Shown here in pieces: positions 34,590 to 46,800 of a stretch of DNA of 64,000 nucleotides. Numbering within the stretch: position 1 is the stretch's first letter; every line of letters starts with the position of its first letter. The stretch covers positions 11,866,501 to 11,930,500 of the forward strand of contig OX327684.1 of the NCBI GenBank assembly GCA_946807835.1, written 5' to 3'. The stretch comes from Ailanthus altissimus (lineage: Eukaryota; Streptophyta; Magnoliopsida; Sapindales; Simaroubaceae). The notes beneath the pieces are model-generated. The model made no database searches and was not told the origin of the DNA. It saw nothing but the letters and a program-made list of their open reading frames with translations. A program made the position numbers and the translations under genes.

Positions 34590-35251
34590 TGATGCGAGCT
34601 AGGTTGCCAAAAATATCACAAGGTCTATTGAACATCCATGTATGATGGGGAACAATAGCACAACAGCCCATGTGATATGAAGTCTCAATATTGGTAGTTG
34701 CTAGTAGTTAGTAGTTATAAGTTACTATTAATTATTGTAATAAGTGCTCGCATTCCAAGTGCTTCATTTATTGGTATTAGTTGGTAGTTAATAGTTGTAA
34801 GTTTTTATTAATTGTTGTCAGAAGTGCTAGAATCCCAAGTGCCTAAATTATTAATAGTGGTTAGTAGTTAGTAGTTATAAGTTGTCATTAGTTGTTGTAA
34901 TAAATGCTAGACATCCCAAGAGGTCTCTATAAATATATGAGAGATGAGGGAGAACGAAAATAGAATTGATAATATTAATGTTGAGAGTTTTCTCTTAACT
35001 TCTTCAAAGAACTTTTATTACAACTTATCAAGATTTCAACTTGTGGCATTCTTTCAGACTTATCACTCACATCTTTTCATCTATCTTGAGTGTGGCATCT
35101 ACTATCTTCTTATACCTCTAGTTCTTATCTTTGATAGATAGCGGGTTAAGGTTTTGATTTTTGTTTATACAAAAATCTGAATTAGAATGATCCTTAGTAA
35201 AGAAACCTCATTAAGCGTCGGGTATCACTTTTCTTTGTGAGGTTCACATCA
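34590..35251 (+). repeat. D3 3' LTR
   Basis: 662 bp from TGATGCGAGCTAGG to GGTTCACATCA. 80-bp units begin at 34707, 34787 and 34867, the same period as in D2. TATAAATA lies at about 34928. Family A gag sequence follows directly. Confidence 0.9.
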
Positions 35252-35490
35252 AGTACCCTGAGGAAAATAAGTATAAAATAAGAGAGTTTAAGTTTACAGA
35301 TTATGCACTTTTATGGTTGGAAAACTTAAAAGCTCAGCAAAAAAGGATGATGAAGAGGAAGTTAATAGTTGGCCACTTATGAAAAGATTAATGAAGAAGA
35401 GATTTGTTCCTGATTACTATAAATAAGAATTATACATCAAACTCCAGACTTTGTGGCAAGGTTTCTTGGATGTAGAAGAGTATGTGAAAG
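35252..35490 (+). pseudogene. A5: family A gag fragment
   Basis: About 240 bp match the A1 gag core: [24 protein letters not shown], then a TAA in place of Gln, and LYIKLQTL. Both ends are junctions: the D3 LTR on the left and reversed B2 integrase on the right. It marks an A copy whose remainder is not in the window. Confidence 0.85.
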
Positions 35491-38151
35491 TACCACACCT
35501 AAAAAGGTGAAACCCAATGATATTATGCACACTCCTATTGTAAGCAAACTCCACATGCAGCAGACAATCCTCCCAATTCTTCAAGTTCTTTTGAATTATG
35601 GAATGCAAAAAAGCTCCTAATGTTCACCACTTCAGTTTGCTCATCTGTTTGTGCATGGCATATTGTTTGAAAATAGCAGCTTGGTTCTTAGCCTTTCCAT
35701 AAAGTTCTCTAAAATTGATTAAAAAATTTAACATCACGGTCGGACACTGTGCTTCTTGGCACACCATGCAATCTAACCACTTCTTTGAACAATAAATCAG
35801 CGATATTCGTGGCATCATTAGTCTTGTGACATGGTATAAAATGAGCCAATTTTGAAAACCTATCAACCACAACAAAAATACTATCTCAAACCCGTTTAGA
35901 CCTAGGTAAACCTAATAAAAAATCTATAGAAATGTTAGTCCAAGTTTCATTAGGCACAGGCAAAGTTGTATACAAACTATGAAGTATAATTTTAGACTAA
36001 GCTTGTTTACAAGTAACACAACTTTCACACAATGTTTTTACATCAGATTTCATACATGCCCAAAAGAAATGTTCTTCTAAAATATCTAAAGTCTTTTTAA
36101 CCCCAAAATGCCCCATTAAACCTCCTCCATGAGTCTCTCTAACAAGCAACTCTCGTAAAGATGATTTAGGCACACAAAACTTGTTTTTCCTGAATAAGAA
36201 TCCATCATGCGTATAAAACTTATTAAAACCACTTTTCTCACATGCGTTGAATACATGAGCAAAATCATGGTCTTCAGCATACAATTCCTTAATTTACTCA
36301 AATCCTAATAATTACATACAGAGTAGTAAGTAAAACATACCTTCTAGATAATACATCTGCCACAATATTTTGCAAGTAATAATTGCAAGTGTTCAACATG
36401 AGACCACACTTTTGCTATACACTAAGATGTCATCAAAGTAAACAACAAAAAATTTACCAATGAATGCGCGCAAAACATGATTCATTAAACGCATGAATGT
36501 ACTAGGTGCATTAGTTAAATTAAAAGGCATTACTAACCACTCAAATAAACCATATTTTATTTTAAATACAGTTTTCCATTCATCACCTTCATGCATCCTA
36601 ATTTGATGAAATCCACTTTTTAAATCAATCCCAGAAAACACACAAGACTCATGCAACTCATCTAACATGTCATCTAACCTAGGAATTGGATGTCTATACT
36701 TTAAAATGATTTTGTTGACAGCGCAACAATCAACACACAAATGCCAAGATCTGTCTTTTTTAGGTACCAGCAACGTAGGAATGGCACATGGACACATACT
36801 CTCACGCACATATCCTTTCTCAATTAATTCACTAATCTGCCTTTCTAACTCTTTCGTCTCCTCAGGATTAGTTCTGTAGGCAGGTTTATTAGGAATTTGT
36901 GCACTAGGCACAAAATCAATTTGGTGCTCAATCCCTCTAATTGGCGACAATTCAGGTGTATATCCTCAGGGAACACGTCCTCAAAATCCTGCAACAAATT
37001 ATGCATAACACTAGGCAAAGAAGAATCAAAGTCAGAGTTAACGAATTAAGTGTCTTTGTATACAAATACATACATAGATTGCTTAGCCACGTAGGCTGCC
37101 CTCATGTCACTCTCTTTTGCATAACCACTCAATTTTTTCTCATTCTTGTTCTTTGTACTCAAGCTTTCCTTTTTCTTCACACTTCTCTTATCTTTTTCAT
37201 GTGCACTCTCAATTTGGTTTTCTTCAAGCTCTCGGCCTCACTAGCATTCTCACTCTCCAATCTCTTCTTTCCACTCTCATACTTTTGCTCACTCTCTCTA
37301 GTCCTAATATGATCCTTATAAAACTTGTCGCGGTGTCAAAGGAATGGGTGTGTATGTTTTCCCTTTCTTGTTGAGTGTATATCTATTCTTGTACCCATCA
37401 TACAGTACTCTCCTATCATTCTTCCAAGGACGCCCCAACAACACATGTCCATCGTGCATTGGTACTACATCACACAATAGTATTCATCAACGCTCTTGGA
37501 TCCTTGAATTAGACGTTGCAACTTGTTATACAACTCCCGATGGTAGTAGCTAGGAATGAAGCGTCTTCTCATGATGGCCTTCATCTCGTTCCATATCTCA
37601 ACAGGTCCTTCATGGTTTCTCCTCCTTTCCTTCAACAATTGATCCCACTAAATAATAGCATAGTTAGTGAATTCAATTGCAGCCAATTTTACCTTTTTGG
37701 CCTCGGAATAGTTGTGACAATCGAAGATCATCTCTATCTTCATCTCCCATTCTAGATACGCCTCAGGATCATTTTTACCTTAGAAAGGTGGAATCTTCAC
37801 TTTAATGCTTCCCAAGTCATCATCTCGCCTATGTATTCTCCTCCTAGCACCTATATCTCCATATCCACGCCTAAATCTACCTTGGTTCATTGGTGGTTCA
37901 TCTAGCTCATCCAACTCCTCTTCATCTCCAACATCTCCCCATTGTACTCCTGGTTGCACTCGCCTAGGTGGTTGCCCAATGGACAAGTTTTGATGCTGCC
38001 CTAAATTTTCCAACCGGTCCATTCTCTCGTGAATTTGCTCTAATTCAATTCTCATCATCCGCCTCATTTCGCCCAATAACGCCTGCTGCTGTAGGTTTGG
38101 ATTGGTTGGTTGTTGAACCTCTTCATTTGAGTTTTCTTGATTGTGTAACAT
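35491..38151 (-). pseudogene. B2 gag-pol pseudogene with internal deletions
   Basis: Read on the minus strand from the gag ATG at 38151: MLHNQENSNEEV, the GEMRRMMRIELEQIHERMD helix and the gag core to about 37490. Sequence then jumps into protease at LLGRPWKNDRRV, so the knuckle and protease active site are deleted. Next come a Lys/Ser/Glu-rich linker and RT (36950-36393: [34 protein letters not shown]). Another jump deletes the RT end and RNase H. The linker DHDFAHVFNACEKSGF, zinc pair CESCVTCKQA and part of integrase follow, ending at 35491 against A5. The integrase C-terminus and 3' LTR are absent. Confidence 0.88.
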
Positions 38152-38505
38152 GTTTAGAATCTGCAAAAAAATACAGTTAAGGCCTCACAAGCACTCCCTC
38201 ACGTGTTTCACTCAAGAAACTTTACTTACTCTCGTGTTTAGCACTCAAACGGCTTTTACCCTCTTATATTCTCCCTACTCTTTGCCTTTTTCCACTCATG
38301 CTTCTTCTTTTCACCCTTAATCAGACTCAAAAATTATCAAGATTCAAGTGGCAATTCAATATGAGAAGCAACCGAGACAAGTCACATGATTCAAGAATAT
38401 ATCCTTAAGAAAAATGATGCTAGTAACATATGTGGGAAATTTGGTTCAAAGTTGTTGACAAACTGATAAAATTCAAAATTTAGAATTTGCAACAAATTTT
38501 TTGCC

Positions 38506-38590
38506 TTTTCTTTTCTTTTGTTTTTCCTCTTTTTTTTTCTATCTTTTTTTTTTAATCTTTGTTCTTCCTTTTTTTTCTTTTTTTTTTAAA
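38506..38590 (-). repeat. Purine-rich tract in the B2 leader
   Basis: Mainly T/C on the plus strand (purine-rich on the coding strand), between gag and primer site, at the place of the B1 tract 6861-6908. Confidence 0.75.
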
Positions 38591-38688
38591 ATCAGGAACC
38601 AGAAATAAAATACAATTCGAATTTATGTAAAGATAAATGGAACAATGAAATACATAAAAGGATAATTCAAACTTGCCTTGAAACCAAA

Positions 38689-38700
38689 GCTCTGATACCA
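38689..38700 (-). other. B2 primer-binding site
   Basis: GCTCTGATACCA on the plus strand is the exact reverse complement of TGGTATCAGAGC, two bases from the LTR edge. Confidence 0.9.
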
Positions 38701-38702
38701 AA

Positions 38703-39601
38703 TGATATGAACCTTGCCAATAATGTGACAAAACCCAGCACCACAATATGGAATTGAACCCGAGATCTTCAAGACGCAAGTTTGACGAGTCTTGACCCTT
38801 GAGTTAGAAAACCAAGAACCAAGACTATGGCTAGATATAGGACGCCACACCAAGAAACCCCAAGGATACTTCAAGATTCTAGGTAATAAGTTTGGTTGTT
38901 TGAACGCCACAAGAACAAGCTTGATAAGTTCAAGTCCTTTCAAGAATGAAAGAAGAACACAAAAACTCTCAAATATTATTTTCTGAAATCTGTTCACCCA
39001 CTCTCAATCCCCATGGTATTTATAGAGACCATTAGAGATGTCAAGTTACAACTTTCAAATACAAATTTTAAACTTACAACTAATACAACAATTGAAATAA
39101 CAAAATTCAACTCAATCAAATTTCCAGAAAACATGCCTAAATCAAAGGGATTATGTTTCCTTGAATATTTAAATTTCCATAAAAACATGCCTAAATCAAA
39201 GGGATTAGATTTTCATGAATATTCAAATTTCCAGAAAACATGGTTTCCTTGAATATTCAAATTTCCAGAAAACATGCCTAAATCAAAGGGATTAGGTTTC
39301 CTTGAATATTCAAATTTCTAGAAATTCTGCCTTAATCAAAGTGATTAGGTTTCCTTGAATCTGATTTGGATTTATTTGAAATGTATTTGAGCTTATGCTA
39401 GGCCTCCATGTGTTTGCCCTCCCACAAACTTGTTGAATCAGCCCATTTAATGCTTCTTTAAATTGTTTGGCTCTAAGTCTTGTGATTGGCCCATTTGACA
39501 AACTTAATGTATCATGTGATTGATGGACTTGAGCCCTTCCAAGCCCACGTGCGAGTTCTTCCTCTTGTATGCGTATAGGCTGTGCAATGTCGTTTGCATC
39601 A
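38703..39601 (-). repeat. B2 5' LTR
   Basis: 899 bp on the reverse strand, from TGATATGAACC to GTTTGCATCA on the plus strand. It includes repeated 'aaacatgcctaaatcaaaggga' units at about 39133-39290, which make it longer than the 811-bp B1 LTRs. The LTR-coded tail GPITRLRAKQFKEALNGL is at about 39440-39501. It is inserted in B3. Confidence 0.9.
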
Positions 39602-40292
39602 ATAGGATTTCCTTACTAACAAATCACGCAAAGAGCAATTTGGCGCACACAATTTATTTTCTCGAAACAAGAAGCCCTCGTGCCTAAAGAACTTACCTAC
39701 TGTATTTTTCTCACAAATTTGAAACTCCTTACAAAAATCATGGTCTAAAGGATACAATTCTTTAATATTATCAAAACCAAGTAATTTTGCATCAAGAATA
39801 TAATATAATGCGTACCTTCAAGAAAGTGCATCGGCAACGATGTTTTCCTTACCTTGCTTGTATCGAATGACATATGGAAATGTCTCGATGAATTCCAGCC
39901 ATTTTGCATGTCTCCTGTTCAACTTATATTGACCCTTCAAATGTTTTAAGGACTCATGATCGGTGTGAATCACAAACTCCTTAGGCCAAAGGTAGTGTTG
40001 CCATGTTTCTAATGCTCGAATCAATGCATACAATTCTTTATCATAAGTAGGATAATTTAAAGCTGCCCCACTTAATTTTTCATTGAAATATGCTATTGGT
40101 CTTCTCCTTGCAACAGAACTGAACCTATACCCATACTTCAAGCATCACATTCAATTTCAAAACTTTTAGAAAAACAAGGCAAAGCAAGTAAAGGAGCATG
40201 AGTTAATTTTTCCTTGGTCAATTGGAATGCCTTCTCTTGTTCGTCTCCCCATTTGAATCCAACAGTTTTCTTGATGACTTCAGTAAGCGATG
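39602..40292 (-). pseudogene. B3 pol fragment: RNase H region
   Basis: The minus strand reads, from 40292 down: [39 protein letters not shown] (RNase H Asp), a frameshift, [48 protein letters not shown], and the linker up to SLRDLLV. Cut on the left by the B2 LTR and on the right by the C6 LTR. A frameshift at about 40140 interrupts RNase H. Confidence 0.88.
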
Positions 40293-41129
40293 TGACACAG
40301 GAGTGTCTAATCACATGAAGCTAAAAATAGAACCAAATGAATTTAAGATAGTTACATTCGTATACTAAAGACTCAAGGTAAGATAATGAATTTCAAAGGT
40401 AAATTTAGAATTAATCTGGTACTATTTCAGAAGGAATTGCTGGGAAAACTTCATACAGAAAATTATATGTTTCTAGTTCTAAATCCTTTTTACAGTAAAT
40501 GAATTTAACTTTTCTAGAGTAAGTTGAATCCTAATAACTAAAGAAAGGTCAGACAGCTAATAGGTGAACCAAATCTTGACAACTTGCAAGAATTGAAGAC
40601 TTTTCTCTCCATGCAAGACTTAAGAGCATATTAAGTTTGAATTTTGATTCTTCATTTATTGCATTAGTTGTATTTGTAGACTTTTGGTGTAAGGGTAGTT
40701 GTAAGTCTTAGTTGTTATCTTTTAAAATTTGTCAACTCCCAACCACCAAATTTGAATGTTGTAATAAGTGCTTTGCAGTAGCCCTCCCAAGAACTCTCTA
40801 TAAATACCAAGAAGGATGAGAGGAGAGGGGCAGAGAGTGAATTTTAAATTACTTGTATGTGGGAGAGTTCTTTTATGAGAGTTTCTACATTTAACTCTAT
40901 ATCTCTTGGTGGATTCCTTAAAGTGGTGAGTTTGAGAGTTCTGTATCTCTTGTAGGGTTCTTTGGGTGATGAATTATTTTGTATCCCATTGTAATTCTCT
41001 CGAGTGTTGAGCTAAGTTTTATACCAATTTTACTTTATCAGTATTTGAATTTATTTTAATAAAAGTGAGTGTTTGTTTCGATTCTTCCAATCTTATTGTA
41101 CTCTTCTCTAAACACTTGAGCCTGCATCA
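40293..41129 (+). repeat. C6 5' LTR
   Basis: 837 bp with TATAAATA at about 40799. It differs from C2 by scattered substitutions and small indels. Confidence 0.92.
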
Positions 41130-41173
41130 GTTTTGGCATCAGAGCATTTGGTTTATTTTGGCTTTGTCTTTCA

Positions 41174-42792
41174 ATGGCCAAAGGTCGTAGACTTGTTCCA
41201 ACAATTGAAGAACAGCCAGCAGCTCAAGCTGATACACGAGACATTCTAATTGAAGAATTGAAAGACAAAAAATTCAGTAACTTCAACAACGTTTAGAACG
41301 TTTCGAAGATCGAGGTAAAAGCTGTGCAACATGAAGAACTCGATAATGGTTCTTCTAGCAATGCTGAAGGTAATACACGAGACATTTTGAGGGTAGAATG
41401 CACCCAGATGAGTTTGTGGATTGGTTGAACACCATAGAAAGAATTTTTTATTATCAAGATGTTCCAGAAAATCAAAAGGTAAAAGCCATTGCCATAAAAC
41501 TTAAAAAGTATGCTTCTTTATGGTGGAAAAATCTGAGAAAACAAAGGATACGGGAAGGTAGAAGTAAGATCGTGACCTGGGAGAAGATGAAACGAGAGCT
41601 TAAGAGGAAATATCTTCCGGACAACTATCGGCAAGATATTTTTCTCAAACTACACAACTTTCATCAAAAGGAGCTTTCTGTAGAAGACTGCACTGCAGAA
41701 TTCGATCATCTCATGCTGAAATGCACTATGGCTGAACAAGAAGAATAGAAAATTGCACGTTATCTTGGGGGTTTAAGACTGGTGATTTCAAACATTGTGC
41801 AATTACAATCATACTAGACTTATGGAGATGTTTGTAGACTTGCACTTAAGGTGGAGAATCAACAAAAGATAGCACGCAGCGGCAATTCTCGATTCGTGAC
41901 ACGAGAGGGTTTTTCTAACCGAGGGAGTACTTCCAACTCTAAAACCATTCCTACTACCAAACCTACTACAAGAACTTCTTCAAAGAATGATGGTGTCTCT
42001 AACCAAAAGAAGCAAAACCATTCCTCCAACACCAATTCCCGCAAATGTTTCAAATGCCAAGGATATAGACATATTGCTTCTGAATGCCAAAATCGCAGGA
42101 TTATGACACTAGTTGCAGAAGAAAACGAAGAAGAGATGGAGAACAACCATGTAGAACCTGAGGAAGACAATGAAGATATAACTTATGAGGATGAATGTGA
42201 AACTCTTATCCTTCATAAAGTTTTAAGTGCTGCCTATGAAGAAGAAGAAGGAGATTGATTGCGAAAAAGTATCTTTCATACCAGGTGTACTTCTCATGGC
42301 AAGGTGTGTAATGTCAAAATTGATTGGGAGGGGGGGTAGTTTTGAAAATGTGGCTTTTGCACAAATGGTAGGAAAATTGGGCCTGAAGACAATGATGCAT
42401 CCTTAATCATATAAGCTTTCTTGGCTCAAAAAGGGAAATGAAATTAAGGTAAATCAACGCTGCCTAGTACTAATCTTCTTCTATTGGAAAAAACTATAAA
42501 GATAAAGTTTGGTGTGATGTTGTTCCAATGGATGCTCGTCATTTACTTCTTGGTCGTCCATGGCAATATGATAGAAAAATTATTCATGATGGCGATAAAA
42601 ACACTTATTCCTTTGTCAAGGATGGTGTTAAAGTCATTTTGGGTCCTTTTAAGATGATCAATATTCCTAAGCCTTTTAAAGGGGAGGGAAATAATTTCTT
42701 GACTCTTTCTGAATGTAAGAGGGAATTTTCAAAGGTTGATGAAGCCTTTGCTCTTATGGTGTTTGAAGAAAACATTGATAGTTTCGAGCCAC
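41174..42792 (+). pseudogene. C6 gag-protease pseudogene
   Basis: MAKGRRLVPTIEEQ starts at 41174. An early frameshift follows and about 200 bp present in C2 are deleted near 41385. The gag core (41398-41748) has HPDEFVDWLNTIERIF and ends at TAG 41746; a second TAG at 41815 follows, both at the same codons as in C2. The knuckle region (41851-42258) reads CFKCQGYRHIASEC. Protease starts KIDWEGG, with an insertion of G bases disrupting the DGG motif, and ends LLGRPWQYDRKI. The linker breaks off at IDSFEP where A1 starts. Confidence 0.9.
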
Positions 42793-43229
42793 TGATGTGC
42801 ATCATGAAGGTTCTAAATCAACTCAAGAAGGCGAGCTGAGCGTAAAGGAGATTTCAGATGGTCCAATAACAAGGGCTAAGGCTAAACAGCTTCAAAGGGC
42901 CATAAGTAGTCAAATTGGAGCTATTGAAGCTTCTATGGGATTAGAAGCTTGCGATCTGAATGGAAACGAGCTAAATGTATTTATTTGTCTTCAATTTGAG
43001 ATTGGGACATGATTTAGAGACGTTTGGTGACGTTGGGCTTTAAGAAGCAGCTAAGGGCTTTCTTTTCATGCTATTGGGCTTTATTTACTTCTTATGTTAC
43101 TAGTTTTATGTATTTGGGCTATTTTGAACTTGTTTAGTTTTGTTTTAAATTGTTAAGTCATATTGGGATTATTTTGGGCCTTTTTAAGTTTATTAGGTAA
43201 CATTAGGGTTTCACCTCATTTTGTAAGCC

Positions 43230-43238
43230 TATATAAGG
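43230..43238 (+). promoter_or_regulatory. Probable TATA box of A1
   Basis: TATATAAGG, conserved in every A and A' LTR in the window (A1 to A4, A6, A7). It is the likely U3 core promoter. Confidence 0.7.
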
Positions 43239-43255
43239 CATGTAAAAGTCTTGTA

Positions 43256-43269
43256 GAGGCAATTGCCTC
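43256..43269 (+). other. Conserved GAGGCA/TGCCTC stem just after the TATA box
   Basis: GAGGCAATTGCCTC is a perfect 14-bp palindrome here. Other A LTRs have GAGGCA-GT-TGCCTC, and the old A6 copy has GAGGCA-TCTC-TGCCTC. It begins 26 bp after the start of the TATA box, near the expected transcript start. Confidence 0.7.
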
Positions 43270-43504
43270 TTTTTGAAATTGGAAGCACGAAATAGAAGAG
43301 CTATTTCTCTCTTAAAATTGTCTTCTCAAGTTTTTCAACTCTTGAAGATAGTTACTGACTTATCACTCTTTGATCATCAAGAGTGTGGCATCAAAACCCT
43401 AAACTGATCCTTGTGGCGTCCATTCGACTTATCAAGGTATCTATTTAGTTCTATCCTCCATCAACTTTGCAATTTAATTTTGTTATAAATCAAGGCACAT
43501 CATC

Positions 43505-43516
43505 TGGTATCAGAGC
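43505..43516 (+). other. A1 primer-binding site
   Basis: TGGTATCAGAGC, an exact initiator tRNA-Met complement, 2 bp after the LTR. Confidence 0.93.
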
Positions 43517-43871
43517 ACAGGATTTCAGTGTGCAAACTGAAGTTTTAGCTATTGAAGGTGTCTTGCTATTTTTTGTGTTATATAATTTCGTGGGGTTATT
43601 ATCAGTTTGGGTCTCTAATATTTGAGGAGTTGAATTGCAACTCTGAAGCATTAAAATTAATTCTTAGTAGTTTGTGAACTGGAGATCGGTTGGCTGAATT
43701 AAATTGTTCTTGAACCTGGAAATTTTGTGAACCTGGAAATTTCGAATTTGAGTAAATTGTTGCTATCTGATTGTATTTACTGAATTGGTGGAAAATTCAG
43801 TTTGAGAAGAGTGTTTTAGCTACTGGTTGTGTTGTTCAATTGTTCATACTTGTTTGGGGTTTTTGTTAATA

Positions 43872-46800
43872 ATGGCTGATGATGATGCAAGTAGAGTACC
43901 AAAGGGATTGAGTTTAGAACAAGCTCAACTCGTGGGCTTACAACGAGCTCATGATGAATTTCGAGGTGAGATTACTGAAATTCGTGGACAACTTGCTGCA
44001 ATTATAGAAATGATGCAAAGAAACACTTTGCAACCCCAACAAAGGCGGGTAGGGCATAGGGTACCTCGAAATGACCTAGGGAATGCTGGAGATGAGCCAA
44101 ATAGGGATGATGAGGCTGAAGATAGGGGTAGGATAAGGAGGCAGCAAAATGACCCTACTAGTGGTATCAAACTTAATATACCACCATTTAGAGGTACTAG
44201 TTCTCCTGAAGAGTATCTTGAATGGGTTCAGAAGGTAGAAAGGGTGTTTGATTGGCATGAGTATCCTGAGGCAAAGAAGTGTAAGGTAGCAGCACTTGAG
44301 TTTACCGATTACGCACTTTTGTGGTGGGAAAACTTAAAAGCTCAGCGAAGAAGGGATGACGAAGAAGAAGTTACAAGCTGGCCACTCATGAAAAGATTAA
44401 TGAAGAAGAGATTTGTTCCGGATTACTATAAACAAGAATTATACATCAAACTCCAGACTTTGCGGCAAGGTTCCTTGAGTGTGGAGGAGTATGTGAAAGA
44501 ATTTGAGCTGTTGCTGATTCGTTGTGATTTGAATGAACCTCAAGAGCAAACAATAGCTAGATTCCTTGATGGATTGAAGAGGGACATAGCTAATGTTGTT
44601 GAGTTACAGCCCTTCATATTTCTTGAGGATGTCATAAAGCTTGCAACTAAAGTAGAAAGACAGCAGAAAAGAAGGGGTATCCATATGAGGTCAACTACAA
44701 CAAGTAATACAAAGGCTGTTTCTTCATCTTCGCGAACATGGAACACACCTAAACGTGATGAGAAAGTGGAGTTCAGTAAAGGAAGTGCTAGTTCAGGTTC
44801 ATTGAAAGGAAAGGAGAAGGTATTTGAACCTCAATTTTCCAGGAGGACGCGAGACATCAAGTGTTTCAAGTGCTTGGGAAATGGGCATATTGCTTCTGAA
44901 TGTCCGAATAAGAGAGTGATGGTTTTACAAGGGAAGTATGGAGAGCTTGTAAGTGAAGATGAAGCTGAGATGGAAGAGGAATCTAAAGTCGAAGTGACTG
45001 AACAAGAAGAGAATCTTGAGCCAATGGAGGGAAATTTATTAGTTATTCAAAGGATTTTGAGTGCTGAAGTTGATATTGGTTTGGAACAGCGCGAAAACAT
45101 CTTTCATACAAGATGTCAAATCCGAGATAAGGTGTGTGCCATGATCATTGATAATGGTAGTTGCACCAATGTTGCATACACTACTTTAGTGGAGAAATTG
45201 GGATTAACTACTGTTCCACATCCAAAACCATACAAATTACATTGGCTTAATGACAAGGGAGAGATTCAGGTTACAAGACAGGTTCGGGTTCCATTCTCCA
45301 TTAAAACCTTTCATGATGAGGTTTTATGTGATGTGGTTCCGATGACAGCTAGTCATGTGTTATTAGGACGCCCATGGCAATTTGATAACGATGTGACTTA
45401 TAATGGGCGAAGGAACACTTATTCATTTGTGCTGAATGGGAAGAAAGTGAATTTGATGCCATTGAGTTCTCAACAAGTTAGAGAAGATCAGTTGCGGAAT
45501 CAAAGGAAGATGATGGAATCTGGTAAAGGGTTAATGTTAGCCAAAAAGGGAGATGTTGAGCAAGCACTAGCTTCTGTGGGGGTTGTTTTCATGACTTGGG
45601 CAAAGCCTTTATTGCAAGTGGAGGGTTTGGATTTGCCAAGGCAGGTTGTGGAGTTACTTGAAGAGTTCAAAGATGTATTTCCAGAAGAGCTACCATTGGG
45701 ATTACCACCTATTCGAGGGATAGAGCATCAAATTGATTTGGTGCCCGGAGCTTCACTTCCAAATAGACCAGCATATAGATGTAATCCGGAGGAAGCAAAG
45801 GAGATCAAAAGGCAAGTTGGTGAGCTCTTAGAGAGGGGCTATGTGCGTGAGTCACTTAGTCCTTGTTCAGTGCCTACTTTGCTTGTTCCAAAGAAGGATG
45901 GTACCATGAGAATGTGTGTGGACAGTCGGGCTATCAACAAGATAACGGTTAAGTATCGATTCCCTATCCCTAGACTTGAAGATATGCTTGATGAATTGCA
46001 TGGTGCTGTTTATTTTTCTAAAGTTGATTTAATGAGTGGATATCACCAAATTAGGATGAAAGAAGGTGATGAATGGAAAACAGCCTTTAAAACTAAGCAT
46101 GGATTGTATGAGTGGATGGTGATGCCATTTGGGCTTTCTAATGCACCTAGTACATTTATGAGACTTATGAACCATGTTTTGAGGAAGTTTATCGGGCTGT
46201 TTGTTGTGGTCTATTTTGATGATATCTTGATCTATAGTAAAACTTTAGATGATCATGTGAAGCATCTTATGGCTGTATTTGAGACCTTGCGTGATGCTAA
46301 GTTGTATGGAAACATCAAGAAGTGCTATTTCTGCCAAGATAGTGTTATCTTTTTGGGGTATGTAGTTTCTGGTAGCGGAATTAAGGTTGATGAGGAGAAG
46401 GTTAAGGCAATTCGTGATTGGCCTAAACCTACTGGTGTTGCGGATGTGAGAAGTTTTCATGGTTTAGCCTCTTTCTATAGGCGATTTATTAAAGACTTTA
46501 GTTCTATTGTTGCGCCTATGACAGAGTGTTTGAAAAATGGAAATGAGTTTAGATGGAATGAGAATGCACAGAAGTCATTTGAACTGATAAAAGAACAATT
46601 ATGTTCTGCTCCAGTTTTAGCACTTCCCGATTTTGCTAAAACCTTTGAAATAGAGTGTGATGCTTCAGGGGTCGGTATTGGGGCTGTGTTGATGCAAGAA
46701 AAGAGGCCAATTGCTTTCTTTAGTGAGAAGCTGAATGGGGCACGGTTAAACTACTCTATTTATGACAAGGAGTTTTATGCATTGATTCGGGCTCTCGAGG

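Larger units (their letters stand above)
40293..42792 (+). mobile_element. C6: 5' part of a family C retrotransposon
   Basis: 5' LTR 40293-41129 (837 bp, TGACACAGGAGTGTC to GCCTGCATCA), primer site TGGCATCAGAGC (41134-41145), gag, knuckle and protease. It is cut at 42792 by the A1 5' LTR; the expected continuation does not appear beyond A1. Inserted in B3; the candidate target bases are CGATG. Confidence 0.9.
42793..43502 (+). repeat. A1 5' LTR
   Basis: 710 bp, TGATGTGC to GCACATCA. By eye it differs from the A1 3' LTR at about 19 positions, clearly more than the A3 pair (about 6) or the A2 pair (about 5). Confidence 0.95.

Noticed and set aside
36941..38180. Several plus-strand frames of 60-123 codons
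   Set aside because: Antisense shadows of B2 gag and linker on the minus strand.
43827..43871. Upstream 15-codon extension of the A1 polyprotein (also in A2 and A3)
   Set aside because: Begins at TTG in the leader with a hydrophobic stretch; the first ATG in frame is 43872 in a good context and is shared by all three copies.
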